DNA of 64,000 nt, from contig JAGCYH010000019.1 in the NCBI GenBank assembly GCA_017960905.1, forward strand, positions 1 to 64,000. The letters are read 5' to 3'. This document shows, one piece after another, positions 8,435-17,236 of this stretch; the first letter of the stretch is position 1; each line of letters begins with the position of its first letter. The translations under genes were made by a program, and so were the position numbers. The notes beneath the pieces were generated by a model. It saw nothing but the letters and a program-made list of their open reading frames with translations, was not told where the DNA came from and made no database searches. This DNA is from Bacteroidales bacterium (GTDB taxonomy: Bacteria; Bacteroidota; Bacteroidia; Bacteroidales; Marinilabiliaceae).

Positions 8435-9058
8435 TTATGCTTTAGTATTTTTGAGGCCCATCCAACCGATGAATGCGAATACGTATGCAACGATAGAGCA
8501 GATAGCACCAACAGCAGACAAAACAATAGAAATTGTACAGCCAGCTGCAATTACATAGAGGAGGTAAGCAATCCAAAGTTTGCTTGCTGCGTCTTTAGCA
8601 GGGAAAGTCTCAGAAACTTTGAGTTTCGAGAAAGCACCCATAGCTTTGATAGCACCGATCAACGAGAATACGCCAGCAGCGATTGCAAGAACAACGCTGC
8701 AGAGAATCGATACGAGGAAGCTGTTAAGATCGCTTGAGAAAGCAAAAATCAAAAGGCTTGAAATCAAGCTGATAATAGCAGCGATGATCATCATCTTGAA
8801 TGCGCTCTGAACACCTTTTACTGCAGGTGCGTCAGCGTCTTCAACTGCCTGGCTCAGCTGACCAGCACCCGATGCCTGCATGAAGAGTGCGAACAAACCA
8901 CCGAGAGCACCAATTACGATTACTGCGTAATAAGCTGTAGTCAGCGGAGTTGTAATGTAAGCTGCAATACCAGTAAGGATTGCGCAAGCCAAACCGATGA
9001 GAACACCAGTGAAGATTTTCGATGTGGAAGAAGCCCACAATTGTGAATTGATTGCCAT
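8435..9058 (-). CDS. small multi-pass membrane protein of unknown function
   Basis: A 207-residue, strongly hydrophobic protein with about five predicted membrane helices (about residues 15-35, 40-62, 88-110, 114-138 and 165-200). Alanine, isoleucine and serine dominate, and there are no charged catalytic motifs. A short soluble loop (QAVEDADAPAVKG, around 68-82) connects helices two and three. It is not a transporter family I recognise. It is monocistronic, with a -7 element about 110 bases upstream and a terminator just after the stop. The regular, codon-biased sequence suggests a well expressed gene. Confidence 0.8.
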   Translation of the reverse strand: MAINSQLWASSTSKIFTGVLIGLACAILTGIAAYITTPLTTAYYAVIVIGALGGLFALFMQASGAGQLSQAVEDADAPAVKGVQSAFKMMIIAAIISLISSLLIFAFSSDLNSFLVSILCSVVLAIAAGVFSLIGAIKAMGAFSKLKVSETFPAKDAASKLWIAYLLYVIAAGCTISIVLSAVGAICSIVAYVFAFIGWMGLKNTKA

Positions 9059-9166
9059 AATTCTTTAAGTTTTAAATTAATATTATTGTTAATAAGTTAT
9101 TTTTATTGTTTGAATGTTCGTCAACGGACTTTCCATATCACATATAACGAGTATCAAATCGAGGGA

Positions 9167-9174
9167 CAAATATA
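9167..9174 (-). promoter_or_regulatory. -7 element TATATTTG for the membrane protein
   Basis: The minus strand reads TATATTTG, leaving a leader of about 100 bases before the ATG at 9058. No convincing -33 was found. Confidence 0.5.
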
Positions 9175-9269
9175 CAGTGTTTTTCGACACATTGTATCGG
9201 TTGTGCAAAAAAAAATATATTTTTTTTAAAAAAAACTCTTCAAAACATATCAAATACTAAAAGTATACT

Positions 9270-9277
9270 TATATTTG
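9270..9277 (+). promoter_or_regulatory. -7 element TATATTTG for the aldo/keto reductase
   Basis: TATATTTG ends 19 bases before the ATG at 9297. A GTG in the same frame at 9279 would fall at or before the transcription start, so it is not a plausible start codon. Confidence 0.6.
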
Positions 9278-9296
9278 GGTGCTCAAAAAGAACAAT

Positions 9297-11126
9297 ATGG
9301 CAACAACAACACCGAAAAGCATTACCAGAAGGACATTCCTGAAAGTATTAGGCAGTGGCACCATAGCCATGTCGGCCGGCATGGCTGGCTGCGCGCCTGG
9401 CAACGACAAGTCGGCTGGCTCGCCCGACAAAGCGGGCGAGATGACTTACCGTACCACCCCATCGACGGGCGACCGTGTGTCGCTACTCGGCTACGGCTGC
9501 ATGCGCTGGCCAACAAAAGACGAGCCCGATGCCGATGGCAACAACCTCGACCAGGAACAGATTAACACTCTGGTAGATTATGCTTTGGAACACGGTGTTA
9601 ACTACTTCGACACATCGCCTGTGTATTGCCGTGGCTTTTCGGAAAAAGCCACAGGCATTGCCCTGAGCCGCCACCCACGCAATTCGTACTTCATTGCCAC
9701 TAAGATGTCGAATTTCTCAAATTCGACATTCGAAAACTCAGTGGCCATGTACCACAAGTCGATGGAAGAGCTGCAAACCGACTACATCGACTACTATCTG
9801 CTGCACTCAATAGGCGGCGGCGACGACTGCATGGCTCTGCTCAACGAGCGTTTCTTCGACAACGGCCTTATCGACTTCCTGCTCGAGGAACGCAAAGCCG
9901 GTCGCATTCGCAACCTCGGCTTCTCGTTCCATGGCGACGTGAAGGCTTTCGACTACATGCTCTCGGTGCACGACAAATACCACTGGGACTTCGTGCAGAT
10001 ACAATTGAACTATATGGACTGGCTTCACGCGCCGGAGATAAACAACCGCAACGTAGAGGCCGAATACTTGTATAACGAACTGACTAAGAGAGGAATACCA
10101 TCGGTAGTGATGGAGCCTTTGCTTGGCGGCCGTTTGGCAAAACTCAACGACCAGGTGGCATCGCGCCTGAGCCGCCTGCGCCCAAACGACAGCATGGCTT
10201 CGTGGGCATTCCGCTTCGCTGGTTCGCTGCCTATGATTCTCACTGTGCTGAGCGGCATGACCTATATGGAGCATCTGCAGGAGAACATAAAGACATACTC
10301 GCCGCTCGAGCCTTGCACCGACGACGAGCTGCACCTGCTCGAAGAGGTTACCGACATAATGCTGCACTACCCTACAGTGCCTTGCACAACGTGCCAGTAC
10401 TGCATGCCTTGTCCGTACGGAATAGACATTCCGGGCGTGTTCAGCCATTATAATAAATGTATCGACGAAGGCAACATGCCTGCTGGCGAGCGCGATGCCG
10501 AGTACGAACGTGCGAGGAAAGCGTTCCTTGTGGGCTACGACCGCAAAGTGCCCGTGCTGCGACAGGCAAGCCACTGCATTGGTTGCGGCGAGTGCGAACC
10601 GCACTGCCCGCAACGCATCGAAATACCTAAGCAACTGCACCGCATAGACAACTTCGTGGAGACGCTCAAGCGCAACGACGCCGACCTCGGCATTGCCGTT
10701 CTGGGCGCTCAGCTGATGAGACAGCTCGACGAAGGCGAGCTGTCGCTCATTGTGGCTCAAGGCAACGAGCAGCACACCTTCAAAAAACGCGGTGTGCGCG
10801 ACCTCTACAACATCATAACGTCAAAAAGCGGCATATTGAAAGATGCGCGCGTGGCCGACCGTGTTGTGGGCAAGGGCGCAGCTGTACTGCTTGCCATGGG
10901 CGGTGCTAAAGAGGTTTTCACCCACACGATAAGCGAACCGGCTCTCGAGCTGCTCAAAAAACACGGCATAGCCGTGTTTTACGACACGAAGACCGATCAC
11001 ATTATAAATCAGGCCGGTACCGACTGGTGCCCTGTTGAAAAACGCCTCAAAGGCTATGACACCATCGAAGACTGCTGGCCACGCATACAACAGTTCATAA
11101 GCGACTTGGATGCGGGATTGATTTAG
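9297..11126 (+). CDS. Tat-exported aldo/keto reductase with two 4Fe-4S motifs and a C-terminal DUF1893 domain
   Basis: A 609-residue, three-part protein. The N-terminus has a twin-arginine motif (TRRTFLKVLG, residues 10-19) and a lipobox (GMAGC, Cys32), so it is probably a Tat-exported lipoprotein. The next ~330 residues are an aldo/keto reductase barrel with the Asp-Tyr-Lys-His set visible in NYFDTSPVY, ATKM and YLLHS. Two cysteine clusters follow: CTTCQYCMPC and CIGCGECEPHC-P, each suited to a 4Fe-4S cluster. From about residue 460 the sequence (LDEGELSLIVAQG, VADRVVGKGAAVL, NQAGTDWCPVE) matches DUF1893/TM1506, a family placed in the deaminase-like superfamily. The Fe-S clusters suggest an electron-transfer reductase. 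The purpose of the DUF1893 fusion is unknown. Confidence 0.88.
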   Translation: MATTTPKSITRRTFLKVLGSGTIAMSAGMAGCAPGNDKSAGSPDKAGEMTYRTTPSTGDRVSLLGYGCMRWPTKDEPDADGNNLDQEQINTLVDYALEHGVNYFDTSPVYCRGFSEKATGIALSRHPRNSYFIATKMSNFSNSTFENSVAMYHKSMEELQTDYIDYYLLHSIGGGDDCMALLNERFFDNGLIDFLLEERKAGRIRNLGFSFHGDVKAFDYMLSVHDKYHWDFVQIQLNYMDWLHAPEINNRNVEAEYLYNELTKRGIPSVVMEPLLGGRLAKLNDQVASRLSRLRPNDSMASWAFRFAGSLPMILTVLSGMTYMEHLQENIKTYSPLEPCTDDELHLLEEVTDIMLHYPTVPCTTCQYCMPCPYGIDIPGVFSHYNKCIDEGNMPAGERDAEYERARKAFLVGYDRKVPVLRQASHCIGCGECEPHCPQRIEIPKQLHRIDNFVETLKRNDADLGIAVLGAQLMRQLDEGELSLIVAQGNEQHTFKKRGVRDLYNIITSKSGILKDARVADRVVGKGAAVLLAMGGAKEVFTHTISEPALELLKKHGIAVFYDTKTDHIINQAGTDWCPVEKRLKGYDTIEDCWPRIQQFISDLDAGLI

Positions 11127-11172
11127 TGTAAAGAGTAAAGAGTAAAGAGTAGAGACGCACGGCCGTGCGTCT
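11127..11172. repeat. GTAAAGA heptads plus 20-base palindrome (copy 1 of 3)
   Basis: Directly after the stop at 11126 come three to four GTAAAGA units, then the perfect palindrome AGACGCACGGCCGTGCGTCT at 11153-11172. The same arrangement recurs at 41255-41305 and 42510-42588. It forms a strong hairpin but lacks a T run, so it is a REP-like element more than a classic terminator. Confidence 0.85.
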
Positions 11173-11279
11173 GCAAGAAATAAACGGCCGGACGCTTCAA
11201 GAGATAAAGAGCACAGTTATTGACCTATTGACGGATTAACGCATTTTTAATTGATTAAGAAGTAAGTATTTAAATAAAA

Positions 11280-12332
11280 ATGAGCATTCTAAAATACATT
11301 GCCATAACGGCACTGATGTTTGCTACAACAAACATACAGTCGCAGAAAAGCGATGATAAGCCAAGATTCGACGCTAACGAGTGGGATTTCGGCACCATCA
11401 ATGAAGTCGACGGCAGTGTTAGTCATGTTTTTCATTTGCTCAACTACTCAAAGAAAGATGTAAGAATAGCTCACGCGAATCCATCATGCAACTGCATATC
11501 AGCTACTTACGACACCAAAGCCATAGCGCCCGGAAAAGTCGGCGATGTGGAAGTGCGTTTTTCGCCGGCAGGCGCCGTCGGAAAAACGTACCGCAACGTG
11601 GAGATGTTCGATTCAGAAGGCAACAGCCTTGGTTTTCTGACCACTTGCGCCGATGTCGTTCCATCGGACCGAAGCATTCAGGACCGCTACTACTACACGC
11701 TCACCGACGGGCTTTACGCCAACAAGACGACGTTGCCGTTCGGCTACGTCTATCACGGCAAGATGGCTCAGAAAGTTGTTTACATTGCAAACGCTTCAAA
11801 ATCAACACTTAAGATAAAGCTCAAGACAAACAACTCAAGCACCATGCGAGCTGTTTGCCCCGAAGAGCTCACTCCCGACAAAGAATCGGCCATAACGATA
11901 ACCTATACGATGCCCGACGACGCCAGTCTGTACAAGACTTTCCGCGATACAATATATATATATGTCAACGGGCAACTGGCGCGCACGCCGATAACAACCT
12001 CGGCAATATGCCTTACGAAGCTCGACGAAAACGGACAAGTACCTGACATGCAGACATATCCGTCGGAAGGCGCACTGTCGGAAGGCTGGTTCTCGAGCAC
12101 ACTGTCGGGCAAGGTGGAGATAAGCAACAAAGGGAAAAGCGACCTTATAATATACGCCGTCGACACGCCCGAAGGCTTTCCGACCGACGTGAAAGCCGGC
12201 ACGACACTGAAACCGGGCTCTTCGCTCGATTTTGAAGTTGAAAGCACCTCGCTTAAAGAGTTCAGAGTGAGCATTTTCACCAACGACCCGAAGCGACCAT
12301 ACAAAGAATTAACATTTAATAAAAAACAATAA
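11280..12332 (+). CDS. secreted DUF1573-containing protein
   Basis: A 350-residue protein with an N-terminal signal peptide and, at about residues 33-120, a DUF1573 module (WDFGTINEVDGSVSHVFHLLN followed by PSCNCI and the typical APGKVGDVEVRFSPAGAVGK), an Ig-like (ASH/PapD-like) domain common in Bacteroidota exported proteins. A second similar module follows at about 150-235 (PFGYVYHGKMAQKVVYIANA), and a third beta-rich segment ends the protein. No enzymatic motif was seen. It lies 10 bases before the GH3 gene, so it may be co-transcribed with the polysaccharide genes; its role there is unknown. Confidence 0.82.
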   Translation: MSILKYIAITALMFATTNIQSQKSDDKPRFDANEWDFGTINEVDGSVSHVFHLLNYSKKDVRIAHANPSCNCISATYDTKAIAPGKVGDVEVRFSPAGAVGKTYRNVEMFDSEGNSLGFLTTCADVVPSDRSIQDRYYYTLTDGLYANKTTLPFGYVYHGKMAQKVVYIANASKSTLKIKLKTNNSSTMRAVCPEELTPDKESAITITYTMPDDASLYKTFRDTIYIYVNGQLARTPITTSAICLTKLDENGQVPDMQTYPSEGALSEGWFSSTLSGKVEISNKGKSDLIIYAVDTPEGFPTDVKAGTTLKPGSSLDFEVESTSLKEFRVSIFTNDPKRPYKELTFNKKQ

Positions 12333-12342
12333 AACAAGTACT

Positions 12343-14961
12343 ATGATTAGTTTAAAGAAAACAATTTTAATGGCCTCTGTGGCAGCCGCGCTCACATCTT
12401 GCGGAAGCAAGTACGAGTACGCTTATCAGGATCCGTCGAAACCTATCGACGAGAGAGTTGAAAACCTGCTCTCGCTCCTGACGCCTGAGGAAAAAGTAGG
12501 TCTGATGATGAACAAATCTGTTTCAATTGACCGTTTGGGAATTCCGTCGTACAACTGGTGGAGCGAAGCTTGCCACGGTGTCCGCCAAAGCGGATACACC
12601 GTTTATCCGCAACCTATCGGCATGGCTGCGGCCTTCGACCCGAAGCTCATGTACGATGTGTTCTCGACAGTTTCTGACGAGGCTCGCGCCAACTGGAACC
12701 GTACCAACCATCAGGACTCGACGCTCTTCAACGTACCGATGGGCGTAACGTATTATCCTGGTAATCCGGAACTTACATTCTGGTGCCCCAATGTCAACAT
12801 CTTCCGCGACCCACGCTGGGGACGCGGCCAAGAGACTTGCGGCGAAGACCCGTATCTGACAAGCGTGCTCGGCGTGCAGACCGTATTAGGCATGCAAGGC
12901 AACGACCCGCACTACTTCAAGACACACGCATGTGCGAAGCACTATGCAGTGCACAGCGGTCCGGAACCACTGCGCCACTCTTACGACGCCAAGGTGTCGA
13001 TGCGCGACCTGTGGGAGACTTATCTGCCTGCATTCAAGAAACTCGTTACCGAAGGCAACGTACGTGAATTCATGTGCGCCTACAACCGCTACGAAGGCGT
13101 TCCGTGCTGCGCAAGCGACCGCTTGCTGCAGAACATTCTGCGCGACAAGTGGGGTTACGACGCTATAATACTCACCGACTGCGACGCGATAAACAACTTC
13201 TACAACCCGATGCAGCACGGCACTCACCCCGACGCCCTTTCGGCATCGGTCGATGCCGTACTCAATGGCACCGACCTCGAGTGTGGCAAAGTGTTCATGG
13301 TCCTGACAGATGCACTTAAAGAAGGCAAGATTTCGGAAGCCGACCTCGACAAACACCTGCGCAAGACCCTCAAAGGCCGTTTCGAACTTGGTATGTTCGA
13401 CCCCGCAGAGATGCTTCCGTGGGCCAACTTGGGCGAAGACGTGATAAGCAGCGAATCGAACGACGCGCTTGCTACACAAGCCGCTCGTGAGTCGATTGTT
13501 CTCTTGAAAAACAGCAACAACGTCCTACCGTTGTCGAAAGACCTCAAGAAGATTCTCGTTGTTGGTCCGAATGCCGACGACGCAAAACTTCTCGAAGGCA
13601 ACTATGGCGGCTCGCCTACCGAAGCGCACACACACACGCTTCTCGAAGGCATCAAGGCTGCTGTGCCCAATACCGAAGTGGTTTACTCGAAAGGCTGCGA
13701 GCTCGTTGACGAATACAACACCATCTACCATTTGGGCGAGTTCAACGAAGGCAAAGGCATGAAAGTTGAATTTTTCAACAACAGCAATCTGGCCGGCGAC
13801 CCCGACGTAACTGAATACAAAGACGTGCTTAACTTCAGCACCTTCGGTGCTTACGGCTTTGCCGACGGCATCAACACCGACTCTCTCTCGGTACGCATGA
13901 CAGGTACATACGTGCCTGACTTCACAGGCGAACTCAACTACACAATAAGCTCTGACAACGGCTACACGCTGAAAGTCAACGGCAAAGTGGTAGAAGAGGC
14001 ACAGCCAGGCCAAGGCGGTGGCTTCGGATTCTTCCGCCGCACGCCCGATTACAAATCGTACAACGTGAAGAAAGGTCAGAAATACGACATAGAGATTGAG
14101 TACAAACGCGGCAAAGGCGCGTTTGCAATGCTTCGCGCCGACTTCTGCCAGCGTCTGAAAGCAATGTTCACCGAAGAGACCAAAATGGCCAAAGATGCTG
14201 ACGTAGTCATCATCATCGGCGGTATCTCGGCATCACTCGAAGGCGAAGGTGGCGACAAGGCCGACATCGAACTGCCGGCAGTACAGCAGCGCCTCGTGAA
14301 AGCCATGAAGAAGACAGGCAAGCCTGTCATCTTCGTCAACTGCTCAGGCTCTGCCATCGCATTCGCAAGCGTAGATAAGGAAATCGACGGCCTCGTACAA
14401 GCATGGTACACAGGCCAAGGCGGCTGGAAAGCATTGGCCGACGTCATCTTTGGCGACTTCAACCCGTCAGCTAAGCTGCCGGTAACCTTCTACGCATCGA
14501 ACGACGACCTGCCCGACTTCCTCAACTACGACATGGACAACCGCACATACCGCTACTTCAAAGGCGAACCGATGTACGCCTTCGGCTACGGTCTGTCGTA
14601 CACCACATACGAATACGGCGAAGGCCAGCTCTCTGCCGCTTCGATGGAGAAGAATGGCGAGGTAACGCTCACTGTACCAGTAACTAACACAGGCAGCCGC
14701 GATGGCGAAGAGATTGTCGAAGTGTATGTAAAAGCTCTCGACAACCCCGACGCTCCTATCAAATCGCTCAAAGGATTCGACAAGCTGAAACTTGCAGCCG
14801 GCGCAACAGGCACAGCTACAATCAAGCTCAACGGCGAATCGTTTGAATACTACGATGCTGCCATCGATGAATTGTCGACACGTTCGGGCAAATACCAGAT
14901 TCTCTACGGTTGCTCGTCGCTCGACAAAGATTTGAAAGCAATTGATTTCGAAGTTAAATAA
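12343..14961 (+). CDS. glycoside hydrolase family 3 (beta-xylosidase/glucosidase-like) with PA14 insert, lipoprotein
   Basis: An 872-residue protein with a lipobox (LTSC, Cys20). The N-terminal TIM barrel (about 35-360) contains the GH3 substrate-loop motif KHYAVHSGPEP and the nucleophile region ILTDCDAI with Asp279; the DCDA form is typical of the xylosidase branch of GH3. The C-terminal alpha/beta sandwich is interrupted by a PA14 domain (about 460-600, MTGTYVPDFTGELNYTISSD) and followed by an Fn3-like domain (about 765-865). It would remove terminal beta-linked sugars at the cell surface or in the periplasm. It is followed by a carboxylesterase (28-base gap), which suggests decorated xylan. 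Xylosidase versus glucosidase activity is an inference. Confidence 0.93.
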   Translation: MISLKKTILMASVAAALTSCGSKYEYAYQDPSKPIDERVENLLSLLTPEEKVGLMMNKSVSIDRLGIPSYNWWSEACHGVRQSGYTVYPQPIGMAAAFDPKLMYDVFSTVSDEARANWNRTNHQDSTLFNVPMGVTYYPGNPELTFWCPNVNIFRDPRWGRGQETCGEDPYLTSVLGVQTVLGMQGNDPHYFKTHACAKHYAVHSGPEPLRHSYDAKVSMRDLWETYLPAFKKLVTEGNVREFMCAYNRYEGVPCCASDRLLQNILRDKWGYDAIILTDCDAINNFYNPMQHGTHPDALSASVDAVLNGTDLECGKVFMVLTDALKEGKISEADLDKHLRKTLKGRFELGMFDPAEMLPWANLGEDVISSESNDALATQAARESIVLLKNSNNVLPLSKDLKKILVVGPNADDAKLLEGNYGGSPTEAHTHTLLEGIKAAVPNTEVVYSKGCELVDEYNTIYHLGEFNEGKGMKVEFFNNSNLAGDPDVTEYKDVLNFSTFGAYGFADGINTDSLSVRMTGTYVPDFTGELNYTISSDNGYTLKVNGKVVEEAQPGQGGGFGFFRRTPDYKSYNVKKGQKYDIEIEYKRGKGAFAMLRADFCQRLKAMFTEETKMAKDADVVIIIGGISASLEGEGGDKADIELPAVQQRLVKAMKKTGKPVIFVNCSGSAIAFASVDKEIDGLVQAWYTGQGGWKALADVIFGDFNPSAKLPVTFYASNDDLPDFLNYDMDNRTYRYFKGEPMYAFGYGLSYTTYEYGEGQLSAASMEKNGEVTLTVPVTNTGSRDGEEIVEVYVKALDNPDAPIKSLKGFDKLKLAAGATGTATIKLNGESFEYYDAAIDELSTRSGKYQILYGCSSLDKDLKAIDFEVK

Positions 14962-14989
14962 TTGAACTTTAACCTAATATCTAAAAAAC

Positions 14990-16486
14990 ATGAGAAAACA
15001 AGTATTGTTTGGAATGTTGGCATTGGCAATGGTTGGTTGCCAGTCTAACAAACAAGAGTGTGCAACGGACTGCAAGAGTCCGGTTCTGACCATCGAAGGT
15101 GGTCAGGTTCAAGGTGTTAAAGCAGCTTGCGACCTCGACGGCATTTATGTATTCCGCGGCATTCCGTACGCTGCGCCCCCTATCGGCGACTTGCGTTGGA
15201 AAGCTCCGCAACCCGTTGTGCCCTGGCAGGGCGTGAAACTGTGCGATCGTTTCGGACATCCGGGCTATCAGGCTGTTCACTACGAAGGCGGCTACACCAC
15301 TGAATGGGGTTATGGCGCAGAATCGCCCTACAGCGAGGACTGCTTGTACCTCAACGTTTGGACACCTGCTGCAGGCAAAGTTGACGCAAAACTTCCGGTT
15401 GCATTGTGGATTCACGGTGGCGGCTATCGCGAAGGCTGGGGCTCTGAACCCGAATTCGACGCTAAAGCGTGGGCCGAAAAAGGCGTAATTCTCGTTTCTA
15501 TCAACTACCGTCTCGGTGTGTTCGGATTCCTCACACACCCTGCCCTCTCAGCTGAAAACGAGCATGGCGTATCGGGCAACTATGGTATTCTCGACCAGAT
15601 TGAATCGCTCAAATGGATCAAGAAAAACATCGCACAATTCGGTGGCGACCCCGACAATGTGATGATTTTCGGTCAGAGCGCAGGTGCAGGCAGCGTAAGA
15701 ACCATTTGCGCATCGCCGCTTGCACAAGGTTTGTTCAACAAAGCAGTCATCATGAGCGGTGGCGGCCTCACAGTGCCCGACCCCGAGCAAGAGAAGATGG
15801 CAGCTGGCATGAGAATGCGTTTCCCGTCGTTCTCGTACGAAGATGGCCAGAAACAAGCTAAAGAGATACTCGACTGGGCCGGCTACGACGACCTCGAGAA
15901 GATGCGTCGCGCATCGACAGAGGTAATGTACACTGTAGCAACAATTTACGGTCAGGTTAACAAGAAAATGGCATTCATGGGCGGTATGCCTGTTGTCGAT
16001 GGCTATGTAAACACCAAGAACTTCGACGACGCAGCACAAGACGGCTCTTTGGCCAACGTACCTTACATGATTGGCTACACACTGAACGACATGGGCAACA
16101 TGTCGCCGGGCATTGCAGCATTCTGCTTGAATCGTGAGGAGAAAGGCGGCAAAGCATGGGCATACGAATTCGCTCGTCCTCTGCCCGACGACGGTTCACA
16201 CCCCGAAGTTACTCAGCGTCTGAAAGGCGCATTCCACTCTTCAGACCTGTGGTTTGTGTTCAAATCGCTCGAGCACTGCTGGCGTCCGTGGACACAAGGC
16301 GACTGGGATCTGTCGGAGAAGATGCTTACCGCATGGACCAACTTTGCAAAATACGGTGACCCGAACGGCGCCAACGGCGGTGACTGGGCTCCATACACCA
16401 AAGACAACTCGAAATTCATGCTCTTCAAGCTCGACGCTACCGACAAAGAGAGCTCTGAGATGGGCGAACCCATTAAACCTGAATAA
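14990..16486 (+). CDS. type B carboxylesterase, lipoprotein
   Basis: A 498-residue alpha/beta-hydrolase with a lipobox (AMVGC, Cys17). It shows the carboxylesterase type B features: YRGIPYA-like start (FRGIPYAAPPIGDLRW), oxyanion motif WIHGGGY, nucleophile elbow GQSAGAGS with Ser230, and catalytic His in FHSSDLW (about residue 412). It would hydrolyse ester side groups; next to a GH3 enzyme these could be acetyl or feruloyl groups on plant polysaccharide, though type B enzymes are broad. It lies 8 bases before the DUF3237 gene, so these form one operon. Confidence 0.9.
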   Translation: MRKQVLFGMLALAMVGCQSNKQECATDCKSPVLTIEGGQVQGVKAACDLDGIYVFRGIPYAAPPIGDLRWKAPQPVVPWQGVKLCDRFGHPGYQAVHYEGGYTTEWGYGAESPYSEDCLYLNVWTPAAGKVDAKLPVALWIHGGGYREGWGSEPEFDAKAWAEKGVILVSINYRLGVFGFLTHPALSAENEHGVSGNYGILDQIESLKWIKKNIAQFGGDPDNVMIFGQSAGAGSVRTICASPLAQGLFNKAVIMSGGGLTVPDPEQEKMAAGMRMRFPSFSYEDGQKQAKEILDWAGYDDLEKMRRASTEVMYTVATIYGQVNKKMAFMGGMPVVDGYVNTKNFDDAAQDGSLANVPYMIGYTLNDMGNMSPGIAAFCLNREEKGGKAWAYEFARPLPDDGSHPEVTQRLKGAFHSSDLWFVFKSLEHCWRPWTQGDWDLSEKMLTAWTNFAKYGDPNGANGGDWAPYTKDNSKFMLFKLDATDKESSEMGEPIKPE

Positions 16487-16494
16487 TTTACGAT

Positions 16495-17019
16495 ATGCGC
16501 AGTATATTTATTGGCATAATGACATTCGTGGCCGCGCTGACGGTACAAGCCCAGGACAAATCGGCGAAAGCCGATTTGCCTAAAGGGCCCGAACTTGAAT
16601 ACGTTTGCGAGCTGAGAGTAAAACTCGATGCTTCGTTCAACGTCGGACAGACGTCGCACGGCGAAAGAGTTGTGATACCTATTACAGGCGGCACATTCGA
16701 AGGGCCCAACATCAAAGGCGAGATACTTAACGGCGGCGCCGACTATCAGCTCGTCGATAAGGCCAAAGGCCGGAACGAAATAGAGGCTATCTACTGCATC
16801 AGAACCGACGACGGTGTAACAATACATGTGCGCAACTGCGGCATTATACACACCTCGCAAAACGCTGACGGCACGCCGAACTTCTACTTCCGCACCTCGC
16901 CCAAGTTCGAAGCACCTAACGACAGCAAATACGACTGGCTTAACAACGCCATGTTCGTATGCATGCCCAGCGGATTCGAACAAGGCTACATCCGCTTGAT
17001 GGTTTGGAAAGTTCTGTAA
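16495..17019 (+). CDS. secreted DUF3237 protein
   Basis: A 174-residue protein with a cleavable signal peptide (MRSIFIGIMTFVAALTVQA then Q). The rest matches DUF3237/UPF0311: PELEYVCELRVKL, GERVVIPITGGTFEGP, GEILNGGADYQLVD and the YCIRTDDGVTIHVRN strand pair, with the usual beta-barrel size of about 150 residues. The family's function is not known to me. It is the last gene of the GH3-esterase-DUF3237 operon and is followed by a terminator, so a role in the same polysaccharide breakdown is plausible but unproven. Confidence 0.88.
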   Translation: MRSIFIGIMTFVAALTVQAQDKSAKADLPKGPELEYVCELRVKLDASFNVGQTSHGERVVIPITGGTFEGPNIKGEILNGGADYQLVDKAKGRNEIEAIYCIRTDDGVTIHVRNCGIIHTSQNADGTPNFYFRTSPKFEAPNDSKYDWLNNAMFVCMPSGFEQGYIRLMVWKVL

Positions 17020-17044
17020 TACAACGTATTACAACGCAAAAACA

Positions 17045-17078
17045 AAAAAGTCTGCATGGCAACATGCAGACTTTTTTT
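17045..17078 (+). terminator. rho-independent terminator of the GH3-esterase operon
   Basis: A perfect stem AGTCTGCATG/CATGCAGACT with a GCAA loop is followed by seven T, 25 bases after the DUF3237 stop. A-rich sequence on the other side would allow bidirectional use. Confidence 0.93.
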
Positions 17079-17087
17079 GTAAAAATA

Positions 17088-17119
17088 AGTTGCAAACTGA
17101 CAAAAAAACTGTAAACTTG
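17088..17119 (+). promoter_or_regulatory. possible promoter of the helicase/methyltransferase leader
   Basis: TTG (17089-17091) and TAAACTTG (17112-17119), spaced by 20 bases, resemble the -33/-7 pair with one mismatch in the -7. If used, the transcript starts near 17126 and has a leader of more than 300 bases. Confidence 0.35.
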
Positions 17120-17236
17120 CATAATTAAAGAACGTAATAAAACACTGTAAATTTTAATTCTAAAAAACAAAAACAAAGAGTATTTATATTATAACATATT
17201 AATAATAAAGCACTTGCTTTGATTTTTATTCGGTAT

